Shown here: piece by piece, positions 8,853 through 16,900 of the stretch | How the letters are laid out: the number at the start of each line of letters is the position of its first letter | Position numbering within the stretch: position 1 is the first letter of the stretch | Source of the DNA: Candidatus Gallimonas merdigallinarum | GTDB lineage: Bacteria; Bacillota; Clostridia; Christensenellales; Borkfalkiaceae | NCBI GenBank assembly: GCA_904373325.1 | Contig: CAJFFP010000016.1 | Location: 1-64,000 of the forward strand | Direction: 5' to 3' | Length of the DNA stretch: 64,000 bases | Notes under the pieces: generated by a model | What the model was told of the DNA's origin: nothing | Databases searched by the model: none | The model's input: only the letters and a program-made list of their open reading frames with translations | Made by a program: the position numbers and the translations under genes

Positions 8853-8876
8853 TACTCCAATACCTCCTGATTGTTC

Positions 8877-8906
8877 AAAAGCCCGCTGCGGAAGCAGCGG
8901 GCTTTT
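8877..8906 (+). terminator. Intrinsic terminator of pgi
   Basis: AAAAGCCCGCTGC-ggaa-GCAGCGGGCTTTT, 13-bp stem with flanking A and T runs, 24 bp after the stop codon. Confidence 0.9.
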
Positions 8907-8916
8907 GAACTGATGT

Positions 8917-8947
8917 GCGGCGGGGCATATGCCCCGCCGCGCTTTTT
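8917..8947 (+). terminator. Second rho-independent terminator downstream of pgi
   Basis: GCGGCGGGGC-atat-GCCCCGCCGC followed by GCTTTTT. It backs up the first terminator 11 bp upstream. Confidence 0.75.
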
Positions 8948-8960
8948 ACACGGTCTTTCC

Positions 8961-9042
8961 CGTACCCATGTACGGATCGGCATATGCGTACGGACAGCCA
9001 TGTCCGAGACGGCATATGATTTCCCTTGCAGGCATGGGTACG
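8961..9042. other. Structured intergenic stretch bounded by a 10-bp inverted repeat
   Basis: CGTACCCATG (8961-8970) pairs with CATGGGTACG (9033-9042). Inside lies GGACA-gcca-TGTCC (8992-9005), and GGCATATG occurs twice (8979-8986 and 9011-9018). No coding potential is seen. It sits between terminators of convergent genes, so if transcribed it would be an independent small RNA or a 3' tail. The nature is unknown. Confidence 0.4.
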
Positions 9043-9059
9043 GCGTATTTGGACGGACG

Positions 9060-9093
9060 AAAAAACCCGCGCCGCAGAAATCTGCGGCGCGGG
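9060..9093 (-). terminator. Intrinsic terminator of the ylxM-ffh-rpsP-khpA operon
   Basis: CCCGCGCCGCAGA/TCTGCGGCGCGGG (13-bp stem), followed on the minus strand by a run of T. It ends the operon straight after khpA, so rimM and trmD, which usually follow, are elsewhere. Confidence 0.88.
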
Positions 9094-9107
9094 TCTGCGT
9101 CGGCGCG

Positions 9108-9350
9108 TTATTCCGCCGAACGTTCTTTGATCTCGACGGTGTACTTTTTGGAGTCCTTGGGGGTAGCGGCGCGGACGAGGGTGCGAAGCGCCTTGGCGAT
9201 CTTGCCCTGTTTGCCGATGACCTTGCCCATATCCGAATCGGAGAGCAGAACGGTGACGTTGATCGCCTCATCCGTCTCTTCGACCTCGTATTTGATGTTC
9301 GCCTTATCTTCGGCGAACTGCTCCACAACGTACTTGATAAGATCCAACAT
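9108..9350 (-). CDS. khpA: KH-domain RNA-binding protein KhpA (YlqC)
   Basis: Small single KH-domain protein that in Firmicutes pairs with KhpB/Jag and binds RNA. The 80-residue product is almost only the KH fold, with the RNA-binding loop in VIGKQGKIAKALRTL (GKQG is the GxxG motif). The start is preceded by AAGGAGGAAATTATT. It is the last gene of the ylxM-ffh-rpsP operon, as in Bacillus, but separated from rpsP by the 570-bp repeat element C. Confidence 0.94.
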   Translation of the reverse strand: MLDLIKYVVEQFAEDKANIKYEVEETDEAINVTVLLSDSDMGKVIGKQGKIAKALRTLVRAATPKDSKKYTVEIKERSAE

Positions 9351-9403
9351 AATAATTTCCTCCTTATTTTACGGTGTGTTTGTGGAAAGGAGTTAAAAAT
9401 ACT

Positions 9404-9973
9404 TTCACAGCATTGCGCGCAACCGCACGCAATATTTCCGTGATTTGAGCAGGAAGTTGCCGGCACGGCACTGCGTGCCTGACAGCACCTCCCGCTCTGC
9501 GCCGTCCCATCAGGGCTTTCATATTAGCGGACGGCGCATTCACACCTACCTGAAAGTTGCTTACGCAACAATTAGGGGCATGCTGCGGAAGGAAACCTTC
9601 CTTGCATCTGCGATTGACAGCTTTTCCCACGGAAAAAGGTTATAAATTTCCTGCAAAAGGCGTCACTGCGTTATGCCTTTTGCGCCTCAATTTGCCGCTC
9701 ACGCGGCTTCTGCGGAAGAGTGAGACAGCGCGCGCCAAAATGTTGCCACTTGCGCGCTGTCGAGAGAAACCGAACGAAGAGCCGAAGGCGAACGTTGGGT
9801 TTCTCTTCCCCTCACGACATTCTCATACCACAGCCCTCGCAAAAAAGATTTCACAGAAAGATTTTTTGCGAAGAGGAGCGGCGAGCGTTTTAAGCGCGGC
9901 GTTCGGCGTAGCCGAACCGCCCGCAAGGTGCGCTCCGCCGCGACGACGTCAGTTTGAAAGAAAATCTGTGAAC
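9404..9973. repeat. Composite hairpin element C, two-armed, between rpsP and khpA
   Basis: Occupies nearly the whole 628-bp gap inside an operon. The left arm starts at TTCAC (9404) with a weak ATTGCG/CGCAAT hairpin, then a GGCAC-tgc-GTGCC hairpin, then a P2 stem GCGCCGTCC/GGACGGCGC. Central modules are GGAAGG..CCTTCC and GCAAAAGGC/GCCTTTTGC. The right arm has GCCGC-tcac-GCGGC, P2 CAGCGCGC/GCGCGCTG and P3 GAGAGAAACC. The terminal hairpin is interrupted by a second kind of module (about 9830-9945). It ends CTGTGAAC (9966-9973) five bases from the rpsP stop. No gene is present. Confidence 0.8.
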
Positions 9974-9978
9974 CTCTT

Positions 9979-10269
9979 TTACTTCTTTTTCTTCGTCTTG
10001 GTCTTGGAAGGCGAAAGTTTTGCGGGCTTCTCCATTGCGCCTGCGCGGACAAGAAGGCTGCGGACGGTCTCGGTGGGCTGAACACCCTTTGCAAGCCACT
10101 CCTTCGCCTTTTCCACGTCGACGGTGAGCGTGACGGGCTCGGACTTGGGATCGTAGAACCCGATCTTTTCGATATACTCGCCCGTTGCCGCCTTGCGCGC
10201 GTCCACGACTACGATACGGTAGACGGGAGACTTCTTGTCGCCCATGCGTACCAATCTCATTTTAACCAT
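9979..10269 (-). CDS. rpsP: 30S ribosomal protein S16 (bS16)
   Basis: Component of the 30S subunit important for assembly. The 96-residue product starts with the canonical MVKMRLVRMGDKKSPVYRIVV and carries the family block GEYIEKIGFYDP. The tail is Lys-rich (KTKTKKKK). The start follows GGAGGTAGGTATT. It lies downstream of ffh in the classic ylxM-ffh-rpsP order; the stop codon is five bases from repeat element C. Confidence 0.98.
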   Translation of the reverse strand: MVKMRLVRMGDKKSPVYRIVVVDARKAATGEYIEKIGFYDPKSEPVTLTVDVEKAKEWLAKGVQPTETVRSLLVRAGAMEKPAKLSPSKTKTKKKK

Positions 10270-10310
10270 AATACCTACCTCCGATAAAATTTGTTTTTCT
10301 TTGATTATTT

Positions 10311-11627
10311 TCAGAACGGAAGGCGCATTTTGCCCTTTCCGTTTTTGAACTGTTTCATGAGCAGTTTTGTCTGCTCGAACTGTTTGAGGAGCTGGTTGAT
10401 CTCCTGCACCGTGGTCCCCGATCCGAGCGCGATGCGGCGCTTTCTGGAAGAGTTGATGATCTGCGGATTATCGCGCTCCTTCGGCGTCATGGAGAGAATG
10501 ATCGCGCGGGTGCGCTCCATCTTCTTCTCGTCGAGATCGCTCTCTTTGAGTTTGAGCTTGCTCCCGGGGAGCATGCCCATGAGCGCGGACGCGCCGCCCA
10601 TCTTTTTGAGCGCCTCGAACTGGTCGAGGTAATCGGCGAGCGTAAAGGAATTTTCGCGCATTTTGCGCTCCATCTCCTTCGCCTGCTGTTCCGAGACCGC
10701 CTCCTGCGCCTTCTCGATGAGGGAGAGCACGTCCCCCATGCCGAGAATGCGGGAAGCCATGCGCTCGGGATAGAACGGTTCGAGGTCGGTGAGTTTTTCG
10801 CCGACGCCGATAAACTTGATGGGTTTGCCCGTGACCGCCTTGATGGAGAGGCACGCGCCGCCGCGGGTATCGCCGTCGAGTTTGGTCAGGATCACGCCCG
10901 TGATTTCGAGGCGGGAATTGAACGTTTCGGCAACGGTGACGGCGTCCTGTCCCGTCATGGCGTCCACGACGAGCAGCGTCTCGGTGACGGAGACCGTCTT
11001 TTTGATCTCTTCCAGCTCCTTCATGAGCGCGTCGTCAATGTGGAGACGCCCTGCGGTATCCACCACGACGGTATCGTACCCCATGCGGAGCGCGTATTCC
11101 GTCGCCTGTTTCGCCGTCTTGGCGGGCGCCTGCGTCCCCTTTTCAAAGACCTCGACCTGCGCCTTTCCGCCCACGACTTTGAGCTGATCGATCGCCGCGG
11201 GACGGTAGATGTCGCAGGCGACCAGAAGCGGTTTTTTGCCCTGTTTTTTGAGCTGAATCGCGAGCTTTCCGCACAGCGTCGTCTTGCCCGCGCCTTGCAG
11301 CCCGCACATTAAAATGACTGTGGGCGGCTTGGGCGAGACTTCGAGTTTCGCATTGCCCGACCCCATGAGCGCGATCAGTTCGTCGTTGACGATCTTGATG
11401 ACCTGCTGCGCGGGATTGAGCGACTGCAAAACCTCCTGCCCGACGGCTTTTTCGGAAACTTCCGCAATGAACTGCTTGGCGACTTTTAAATTGACGTCCG
11501 CCTCCAAGAGCGCGATGCGGACTTCGCGCATGGCGGTGCGGATCTCCAACTCGGTGAGTTTTCCGCGCTTCGTGAGCTTTGAAAAGATATGATTGAGCCG
11601 TTCGGAAAGTGATGCGAACAATGCCAT
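10311..11627 (-). CDS. ffh: Signal recognition particle GTPase Ffh
   Basis: SRP54-type GTPase that binds signal sequences and 4.5S/scRNA and targets nascent membrane proteins with FtsY. The 438-residue protein has the helical N domain, G domain with Walker A GLQGAGKT (109-116), DTAGRLHID and TKLDGDTRGG, and a C-terminal methionine-rich M domain ending near GSGTTVQEINQLLKQFEQ. The start lies nine bases after ylxM. The SRP RNA gene was not seen in the window. Confidence 0.98.
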   Translation of the reverse strand: MALFASLSERLNHIFSKLTKRGKLTELEIRTAMREVRIALLEADVNLKVAKQFIAEVSEKAVGQEVLQSLNPAQQVIKIVNDELIALMGSGNAKLEVSPKPPTVILMCGLQGAGKTTLCGKLAIQLKKQGKKPLLVACDIYRPAAIDQLKVVGGKAQVEVFEKGTQAPAKTAKQATEYALRMGYDTVVVDTAGRLHIDDALMKELEEIKKTVSVTETLLVVDAMTGQDAVTVAETFNSRLEITGVILTKLDGDTRGGACLSIKAVTGKPIKFIGVGEKLTDLEPFYPERMASRILGMGDVLSLIEKAQEAVSEQQAKEMERKMRENSFTLADYLDQFEALKKMGGASALMGMLPGSKLKLKESDLDEKKMERTRAIILSMTPKERDNPQIINSSRKRRIALGSGTTVQEINQLLKQFEQTKLLMKQFKNGKGKMRLPF

Positions 11628-11636
11628 AAGCGCCTC

Positions 11637-12017
11637 CTATCCCTGTTTTTCGCGGTTTTCTTCGGCGCGTTTTTTCGCCTCCTCCGAGTAATCGCGCTGC
11701 GTGAGCGAGAGAATGTGCGCGCACGCCTCTTCGGAGAGATTTTCCCGCGCCCATCGGTTGATGTTTTCCGCCATGAGCGACTGCGCAAGCGCGCTCTCCG
11801 CAAGCAGACGGGAAAAGCGGAGTTTTTCCTCGTACTCCTCCATCTGGCGGCGCGCCTTGTTCAGCGTGTCCGATACGCTCTGGCGGGAACAGCCCTTCTG
11901 CTCGGCGATCTCCGCAAGGGAAAGATCGCAGTTGAAATACAGATCGGTGATCTCGCGCTGATGCTCGGTGAGAATGGGGTTGTAAATATCCCACAGCCGT
12001 AAAAAGTGCAGATCCAT
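11637..12017 (-). CDS. ylxM: YlxM family helix-turn-helix protein
   Basis: Small sigma-70-region-4-like HTH protein encoded beside ffh in Firmicutes and thought to modulate SRP function. The 126 residues include the HTH block (HQREITDLYFNCDLSLAEIAEQKGCSRQSVSDTLNKA, described by ends at about 20-55) and a helical charged C-terminus. It is the first gene after the promoter at 12038-12066, with GGAGGGAAGT before the ATG, and is tightly coupled to ffh. Confidence 0.92.
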   Translation of the reverse strand: MDLHFLRLWDIYNPILTEHQREITDLYFNCDLSLAEIAEQKGCSRQSVSDTLNKARRQMEEYEEKLRFSRLLAESALAQSLMAENINRWARENLSEEACAHILSLTQRDYSEEAKKRAEENREKQG

Positions 12018-12037
12018 ACTTCCCTCCGAACGGTACG

Positions 12038-12066
12038 ATTATAACAGACAAAAAAACGCCTGTCAA
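12038..12066 (-). promoter_or_regulatory. Promoter of the ylxM operon
   Basis: On the minus strand TTGACA (12066-12061), 17-bp spacer, TATAAT (12043-12038), ahead of ylxM. The -35 hexamer is part of the distal arm of the terminator hairpin 12058-12085, so termination and initiation signals overlap. Confidence 0.85.
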
Positions 12067-12085
12067 GCAAAATCGCTTGACAGGC
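12050..12085 (-). terminator. Intrinsic terminator after ftsY, overlapping the ylxM promoter
   Basis: GCCTGTCAAGC-gatttt-GCTTGACAGGC on the minus strand (12085-12058), then G and seven T. It should stop transcripts coming through ftsY and element D. Its distal arm GCTTGACAGG contains the TTGACA used by the next operon. Confidence 0.82.
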
Positions 12086-12129
12086 AAAATTTTCTCCGTT
12101 CTTTTCTGCTGCGTACGAAAGCGTTCCGC

Positions 12130-12511
12130 AGACGGGCATTTTCAACTCCCACCGCCCCTGCGGGGCACCTCTTGGCGGCACCAAGGTGGTGTGCCGCCTG
12201 CGGGCACGGAATTGCCGCTGATAAAGGCAATTCCTTAGTTCGCAGGCGAGAACTCCCACCGTCGCGGCTTTGCCGCGCCACCTCCCTCAGTGAGGGAGGC
12301 AAGCTGTAATCACTCGCGCAAGGAAGGTTGCCTTCCGCCCGCGCCCTCAATTTGTCGCTTGCGACTTACGGCGAAAGAGTGAATGCGGCGCGCCATTATG
12401 TTGCGACTGCGCCGCAGAGAGAAAACACGCGGTCAGCCGCAGGCGTGTCCGCGGGTTGTCTCTAAAAATCACGACGTTTTCTTTCATCAGTTTGAAAGAA
12501 AACGTGTGAAC
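12130..12511 (-). repeat. Composite hairpin element D downstream of ftsY
   Basis: Single-armed element filling the gap between ftsY and the terminator. Modules in order: GGCGGCAC..GTGTGCCGCC hairpin, AATTGCC/GGCAATT hairpin, CCTCCCTC/GAGGGAGG module with a GCGGC..GCCGC stem, GGAAGG/CCTTCC, P1-like GTCGC-ttgc-GAC, P2 GCGGCGC/GCGCCGC with conserved loop cattatgttgcgact, P3 opening GAGAGAAAACAC, and P4 CGTTTTCTTTCA-tcagt-TGAAAGAAAACG. It ends at GTGAAC (12506-12511), four bases from the ftsY stop codon. The left boundary is uncertain. Confidence 0.8.
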
Positions 12512-12515
12512 CTTC

Positions 12516-13412
12516 TTAAAAGAATCCCTCAACAAACTGCTCCGCGTCGAACAGTTCCAGATCGTCGATCTTCTCCCCCACGCCCGCGAACACGACGGGG
12601 ATTTTCAGCTCGCCGCACAGCGAGAACACGAACCCGCCCTTTGCGGTGCCGTCGAGCTTGGTTAAAACGATGCCGTCCAGATCCACCGCCTCGTCGAACA
12701 CGCGCGCCTGCGAAACGGCGTTCTGCCCCGTCGTGGCGTCGAGCACGAGGTATTTGAGGAACTGCGCCTCGGGGTACTCGCGCGTGACGACGCGGTCCAT
12801 CTTCTGCAATTCCTTCATGAGATTTTCCTTGACGTGCAGCCGCCCCGCGGTATCCACGAGCACCACGTCCGTGCCGCGCGCCTTGGCGGAAGAGACGGCG
12901 TCGAAGATGACGGCGGAGGGATCGCTCCCGTCCTCATGCTTGACAATGCGCACCTTTGCGCGGTTCGCCCAGATTTCGAGCTGATCGATCGCCGCCGCGC
13001 GGAAGGTATCCGCCGCCGCGATGGTAACGCTCTTTTTCTGTTTGACGAACCAATTCGCGACCTTGCCGATGGTCGTCGTCTTGCCCACGCCGTTGACCCC
13101 GACGAACATGATGACGCAGGGATATTTGAGTTCGGGCACGGGCGCTTCGTTGAGCGTATCTTCGAGAATATCCTTCAAAAGGTCGGTGACGAACTGCTCG
13201 TCTTTGACCTTGTTCCCGATCGCCTCTTCGCGCACCTGTTCCACGACGTCCTCCGCCGTACGGACGGAGACGTCGGCGGAGATGAGGATCTCCTCCAACT
13301 CGTCGTAAAACGCCTCGCCGATCTTATCCTTTAAAAAGAGCTGGCGCATTTTCAGCGCGACGCTGTCTTTTGTCTTTTTTAAAGCGTCTCTGATTTTTCC
13401 GAAAAGACCCAT
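12516..13412 (-). CDS. ftsY: Signal recognition particle receptor FtsY
   Basis: SRP receptor GTPase at the inner membrane face, partner of Ffh. The 298-residue form lacks the long acidic A domain, as usual in Gram-positives. It has the NG domain with GVNGVGKTT (105-113), DTAGRLHVKENLM and TKLDGTAKGG. The start MGLFGKIRDAL at 13412 follows AGAGGTATTT; an in-frame extension to 13508 is only translated repeat sequence (element E). It normally follows smc in Clostridia, as here. Confidence 0.97.
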   Translation of the reverse strand: MGLFGKIRDALKKTKDSVALKMRQLFLKDKIGEAFYDELEEILISADVSVRTAEDVVEQVREEAIGNKVKDEQFVTDLLKDILEDTLNEAPVPELKYPCVIMFVGVNGVGKTTTIGKVANWFVKQKKSVTIAAADTFRAAAIDQLEIWANRAKVRIVKHEDGSDPSAVIFDAVSSAKARGTDVVLVDTAGRLHVKENLMKELQKMDRVVTREYPEAQFLKYLVLDATTGQNAVSQARVFDEAVDLDGIVLTKLDGTAKGGFVFSLCGELKIPVVFAGVGEKIDDLELFDAEQFVEGFF

Positions 13413-13424
13413 AAATACCTCTAA

Positions 13425-13886
13425 ATTCACACTTTTTCTTTCAAACTGATGAAAGAAAAAGTCGTGATATTGAGAGACAACCCATTGCACGGCATAAATG
13501 CCTGACAATGTGTTTTCTCTCGCCGCCGCTATTTTCGCAACAGTATAGCACGCGGCGGCTCACGCTTTCCCCGTAAGCGCAGGTATGCGCAAATGTGGGG
13601 CGCGGGCGCAGGGAAACCCTGCTTGCGCAAGTAATTTGTAGCACATACAAAAACTTCTAAAAAAGCTATAAATTACAGATACAAGGAAGGTTTCCTTCCG
13701 CAGTATGCCCCAATTTGCCGCTCACGCGGCTTTCAAGTAGGTGTGAATGCGGGCGAACTATAATTGTAAGCCCCTAAGGTTCGCCCGCAGAGCGGGAGGT
13801 GCTGTCAGGCACAAAGTGCCGTGTCAGCAGCTTCCTGCTCAAATCACGGAATTTTGTCGTCCCTTTGGACGAGAAAATTCGTGAAT
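13425..13886. repeat. Composite hairpin element E, two-armed, between smc and ftsY
   Basis: Fills the 490-bp gap. Left arm: P4 CTTTTTCTTTC..GAAAGAAAAAG starting at TTCAC (13426), P3 GAGAG..CTCTC with an inner GGCAT/ATGCC stem, P2 CCGCCGC/GCGGCGG with loop containing gcaacagtatagca. Centre: GCGCA-ggta-TGCGC, GCAGGG/CCCTGC, GGAAGG/CCTTCC. Right arm: GCCGC-tcac-GCGGC, P2 GCGGGCGAAC/GTTCGCCCGC, P3 GAGCGGGAGGTGCTG..CAGCAGC..CCTGCTC, and P4 GAATTTTGTCGTCC/GGACGAGAAAATTC, ending GTGAAT (13881-13886). No gene seen. Confidence 0.85.
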
Positions 13887-13902
13887 GTAGTGTGAATTAT
13901 TT

Positions 13903-16900
13903 TCACGCCATTACCGTATCTCCGCCGAGTCTCGCCTCCACTTCGGAGAGCTTGACGGAGACGATCTTACTTACGCCCTTTTCCTCCATCGTCACGCCGA
14001 ACAGAACGTCCGCCTGATTCATGGTCGGCTTTCTGTGCGTGATGACGATGAACTGCGTATCCTTGGAGAACTTTTTCAGATATTTCGCAAAACGGTCGAC
14101 GTTCGCCTCGTCGAGCGCAGCCTCGATCTCGTCGAGAATACAAAACGGCATAGGACGGGATTTGAGGATCGCGAACAGGATCGCGATCGCCGTGAACGCG
14201 CGCTCGCCGCCCGAGAGCAGGGAAATTTTCGTCAGCTTTTTCCCGGGCGGGCAGGCGACGATTTCAATGCCCGCGTTCAGCGGATCGTCGCAGTCGGTAT
14301 AGTCGAGCTGCATTTCCGCCTTGCCGCCGCCGAACAATTCGCGGAAAATCTTGGTAAAGTTCTCGTTGATCTCGTTGAACCCGTCGTCGAACTTCTTCTG
14401 CATTTCCGCTTTGAGCTGATCGAGCACGGACATGAGATCTTCAATGCCCTTGTCGAGGTCCTCGCGCTGCGTCTGCATTTCGGTATAGCGCGCAAGCAGA
14501 TTGTCGTAGTCCTCTTCCGCGTTCTGGTTGATCGCGCCCAAGGACGCAATGCGGTGTTTGAGGCTGTTGATGCGCGTGGATGCCTGCGAAATGTCGTAAT
14601 TCTCGTCGCGCAGCTCCTGCGCGCTCTCGTATGTAAGACCGTACGCCTCGTCGATGCGCTGTTTCATGTTTTCGAGGCTGACTTCCGCGCGGGAGATCTC
14701 CAACTCGCAGGTATGCTTGATCTCGCCGAGCGTCATCTGCTGCGTTAAAAGCCCGCGTTTCTCTTCGGAAAGCCCCGCCTGTTTTTCGGAGACGGCGCGC
14801 TTTTCCGTTTCCACCTCCGTAAGGCGCGCGCGCAGGGCGGCGACCGTCTTTTGCTCGTCCTCGGTGAGCGCGACCTTCTCTTCGTCGCGTTTGAGCTGTT
14901 CGATGCGCGCCTGCGTTTCCGCCATGGCGGCGCGGGTATCTTCCACCTTTTTCAGGAGCGTCGCGCGCTCTTCGCGCATACGCACCGCGCTCTCGTCGTC
15001 CGCCTGCCGCGCGGAAGCGATCGCCGCCTCCTCCACGCGCAGTTCGCTCAGACGTCTGGAAAGCCCGTCGCGCTCGGCACGCAGCTTTTCGCCCTCCGCC
15101 TGCCGCGCGGACGACTCCGCCGCAGCCTCCGAACGGATCTTGTTCAAAAGCTCTTCGTTCTCTTCCGACGAGAGCACCTCGCGGCTCAGATCGTCCGCCG
15201 TGCGGGTAAGCCGTTCCAACAGCGCGTCGTACTCCGCTCTGTCGTTTGCCGCGTCCTGCGCAAGCCCTTCGAGCGTCGCCTCCCGCTGCGAGAGCGCAGC
15301 GAACGCCGCAGTCTCCTCCTGCACCTTGATGCGGAACTTTTCGTACGCGCCCTCGGCGGCTTCCAGCTCCTGTTCGCAGTCCGCAAGCGCGGCTTTGAGC
15401 TTTTCGAGCGTCGCCTTTTTGCGGGCGATACCCTCTTCGCATTCCTTGATGTGCCGCTCGCCCGCAAGCAGGTTTCCGCTCTCGCGGCGGCGGGAACCGC
15501 CCGTCATCGCGCCGCTCGACGCGATCGTATCGCCGTCCAAAGTCACAAGTTTGAACGCGCGCGGGTATTTTTTGGCAATGCGCGTGGCGTTGCCGATGGT
15601 ATCGCAGATGAGCGTATTGTCGAGGAGATATTTTACGATATTGGAATAGTACGGGTCGTAGGATACAAGCTCGTCCGCAAGCCCGAGCGCGCCCTCCTCG
15701 CGGAGCGCCGCCTGTACGTCGCGCCCGTTTCCGCGGGGGCGCATCGCGTCCACGGGCAGGAAGGTGACGATGCCGCCGCCCGTGCGTTTGAGATATTCGA
15801 TGAGATAGCGCGCGTCGTCCTGCGTTGCCGTGACGAGGTTCTGCATCGCGCCGCCGATCGCCGTTTCAATGGCGACTTCGTACTGTTTTTCCGTGCGCAC
15901 GATGTCCGCGATCGCGCCGCGGATGCGCTTGCCGATTTCGGGGTCTTTCTGCGCGGTGAGCTGCAAGCGGCGCACCGAATCGCGGTAGCCGTCGAACCTG
16001 TTTTTCAGGTTGACGTACATTTCGAGGTTGTTGTTGAGATTGGCAATGGACGTGTTGCAGTCCACGATGTCCTCCGTCAGTTTCTGACGGGAACGGCGCA
16101 GGTCGGCAATATCCCCCGTGAGCGCCGCTTCGCGCGCGGGTTTGCCGTCGAGGAAGGCGGCGCAGGCGGCTTTATCCTTTCTGCAATCGGCGAGCTGTCG
16201 CTCGTACTCCGTTCTGCGCGCGTCCGCCTTGCCGATCGCCTCTTTCACTTCGCCGATACGTTCGCTCACCGCGTCGTGTCTGGCGGAGAGACTCCCCACG
16301 TTCGCGCGCACGTCCGCAAGGCTCTCGACCGAGCTGAGTTCGCTGGCGCGCTTCTCGTCCGAAATGCGGTCGAACGCCACGACGCGCGCGTCCGCCTCGC
16401 GCAGCTTCTTTTCCAGCTCCGCGCACTCCGCGCCGATCTGCTTGGCGCGCTTTTCGTTCTTCTCCGCGCGCGCCGCGCCCGACGCGGTGAGCGCGTCGAT
16501 CTCCTGCGTGCGGCGGAGGGAATATTCCACGTCGTCCGCAGCCGTTTGGAGCTGACGGCGGAAGGAGGCGATCCGCTCGCCGATGACCTTCGCTTCGCCC
16601 GTCTTGTGCTCCATGCCGACCTCGAACAGACGCAGTTTTTCGTTGAGCGAGCGCAGATTGTCGTCCGCCTTGGCGATCGCCGCCCTGCCCTCTTCCTCTT
16701 CCGTATCGATGGCGGAGAGCCGCTCTTCGACGGCGGTGAGCCTGCGGGTCGCGTCGTCGATCTTCTCACGCTGCTTGCCCGTCTCGTACGCGAAATTATC
16801 GAACCGCACGAGGTAGGAGTTGACCTCTTCGTGTTTGAGTTCTTCGGAATAGGCGCGGAACTTTTTCGCCGTCTCCGCCTGCTTTTCGAGGGGGCGGAGC

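Noticed and set aside
9834..9973. Integron attC-like sites
   Set aside because: The hairpins sit at gene ends, but the elements are two-armed, hundreds of bases long, flank essential operon genes, and lack the attC R/L box signatures and an integrase gene.
12130..12511. CRISPR array
   Set aside because: Modules are of unequal type and length, each is internally palindromic with varying stems, spacing is irregular and no cas genes are present.
13413..13508. N-terminal extension of FtsY sharing an AVQWVVSQ-like peptide with an extension of RuvA
   Set aside because: The shared peptide is translated repeat-element sequence (P3/P4 arms). Good ribosome sites and normal family N-termini lie downstream at 13412 and 47439.
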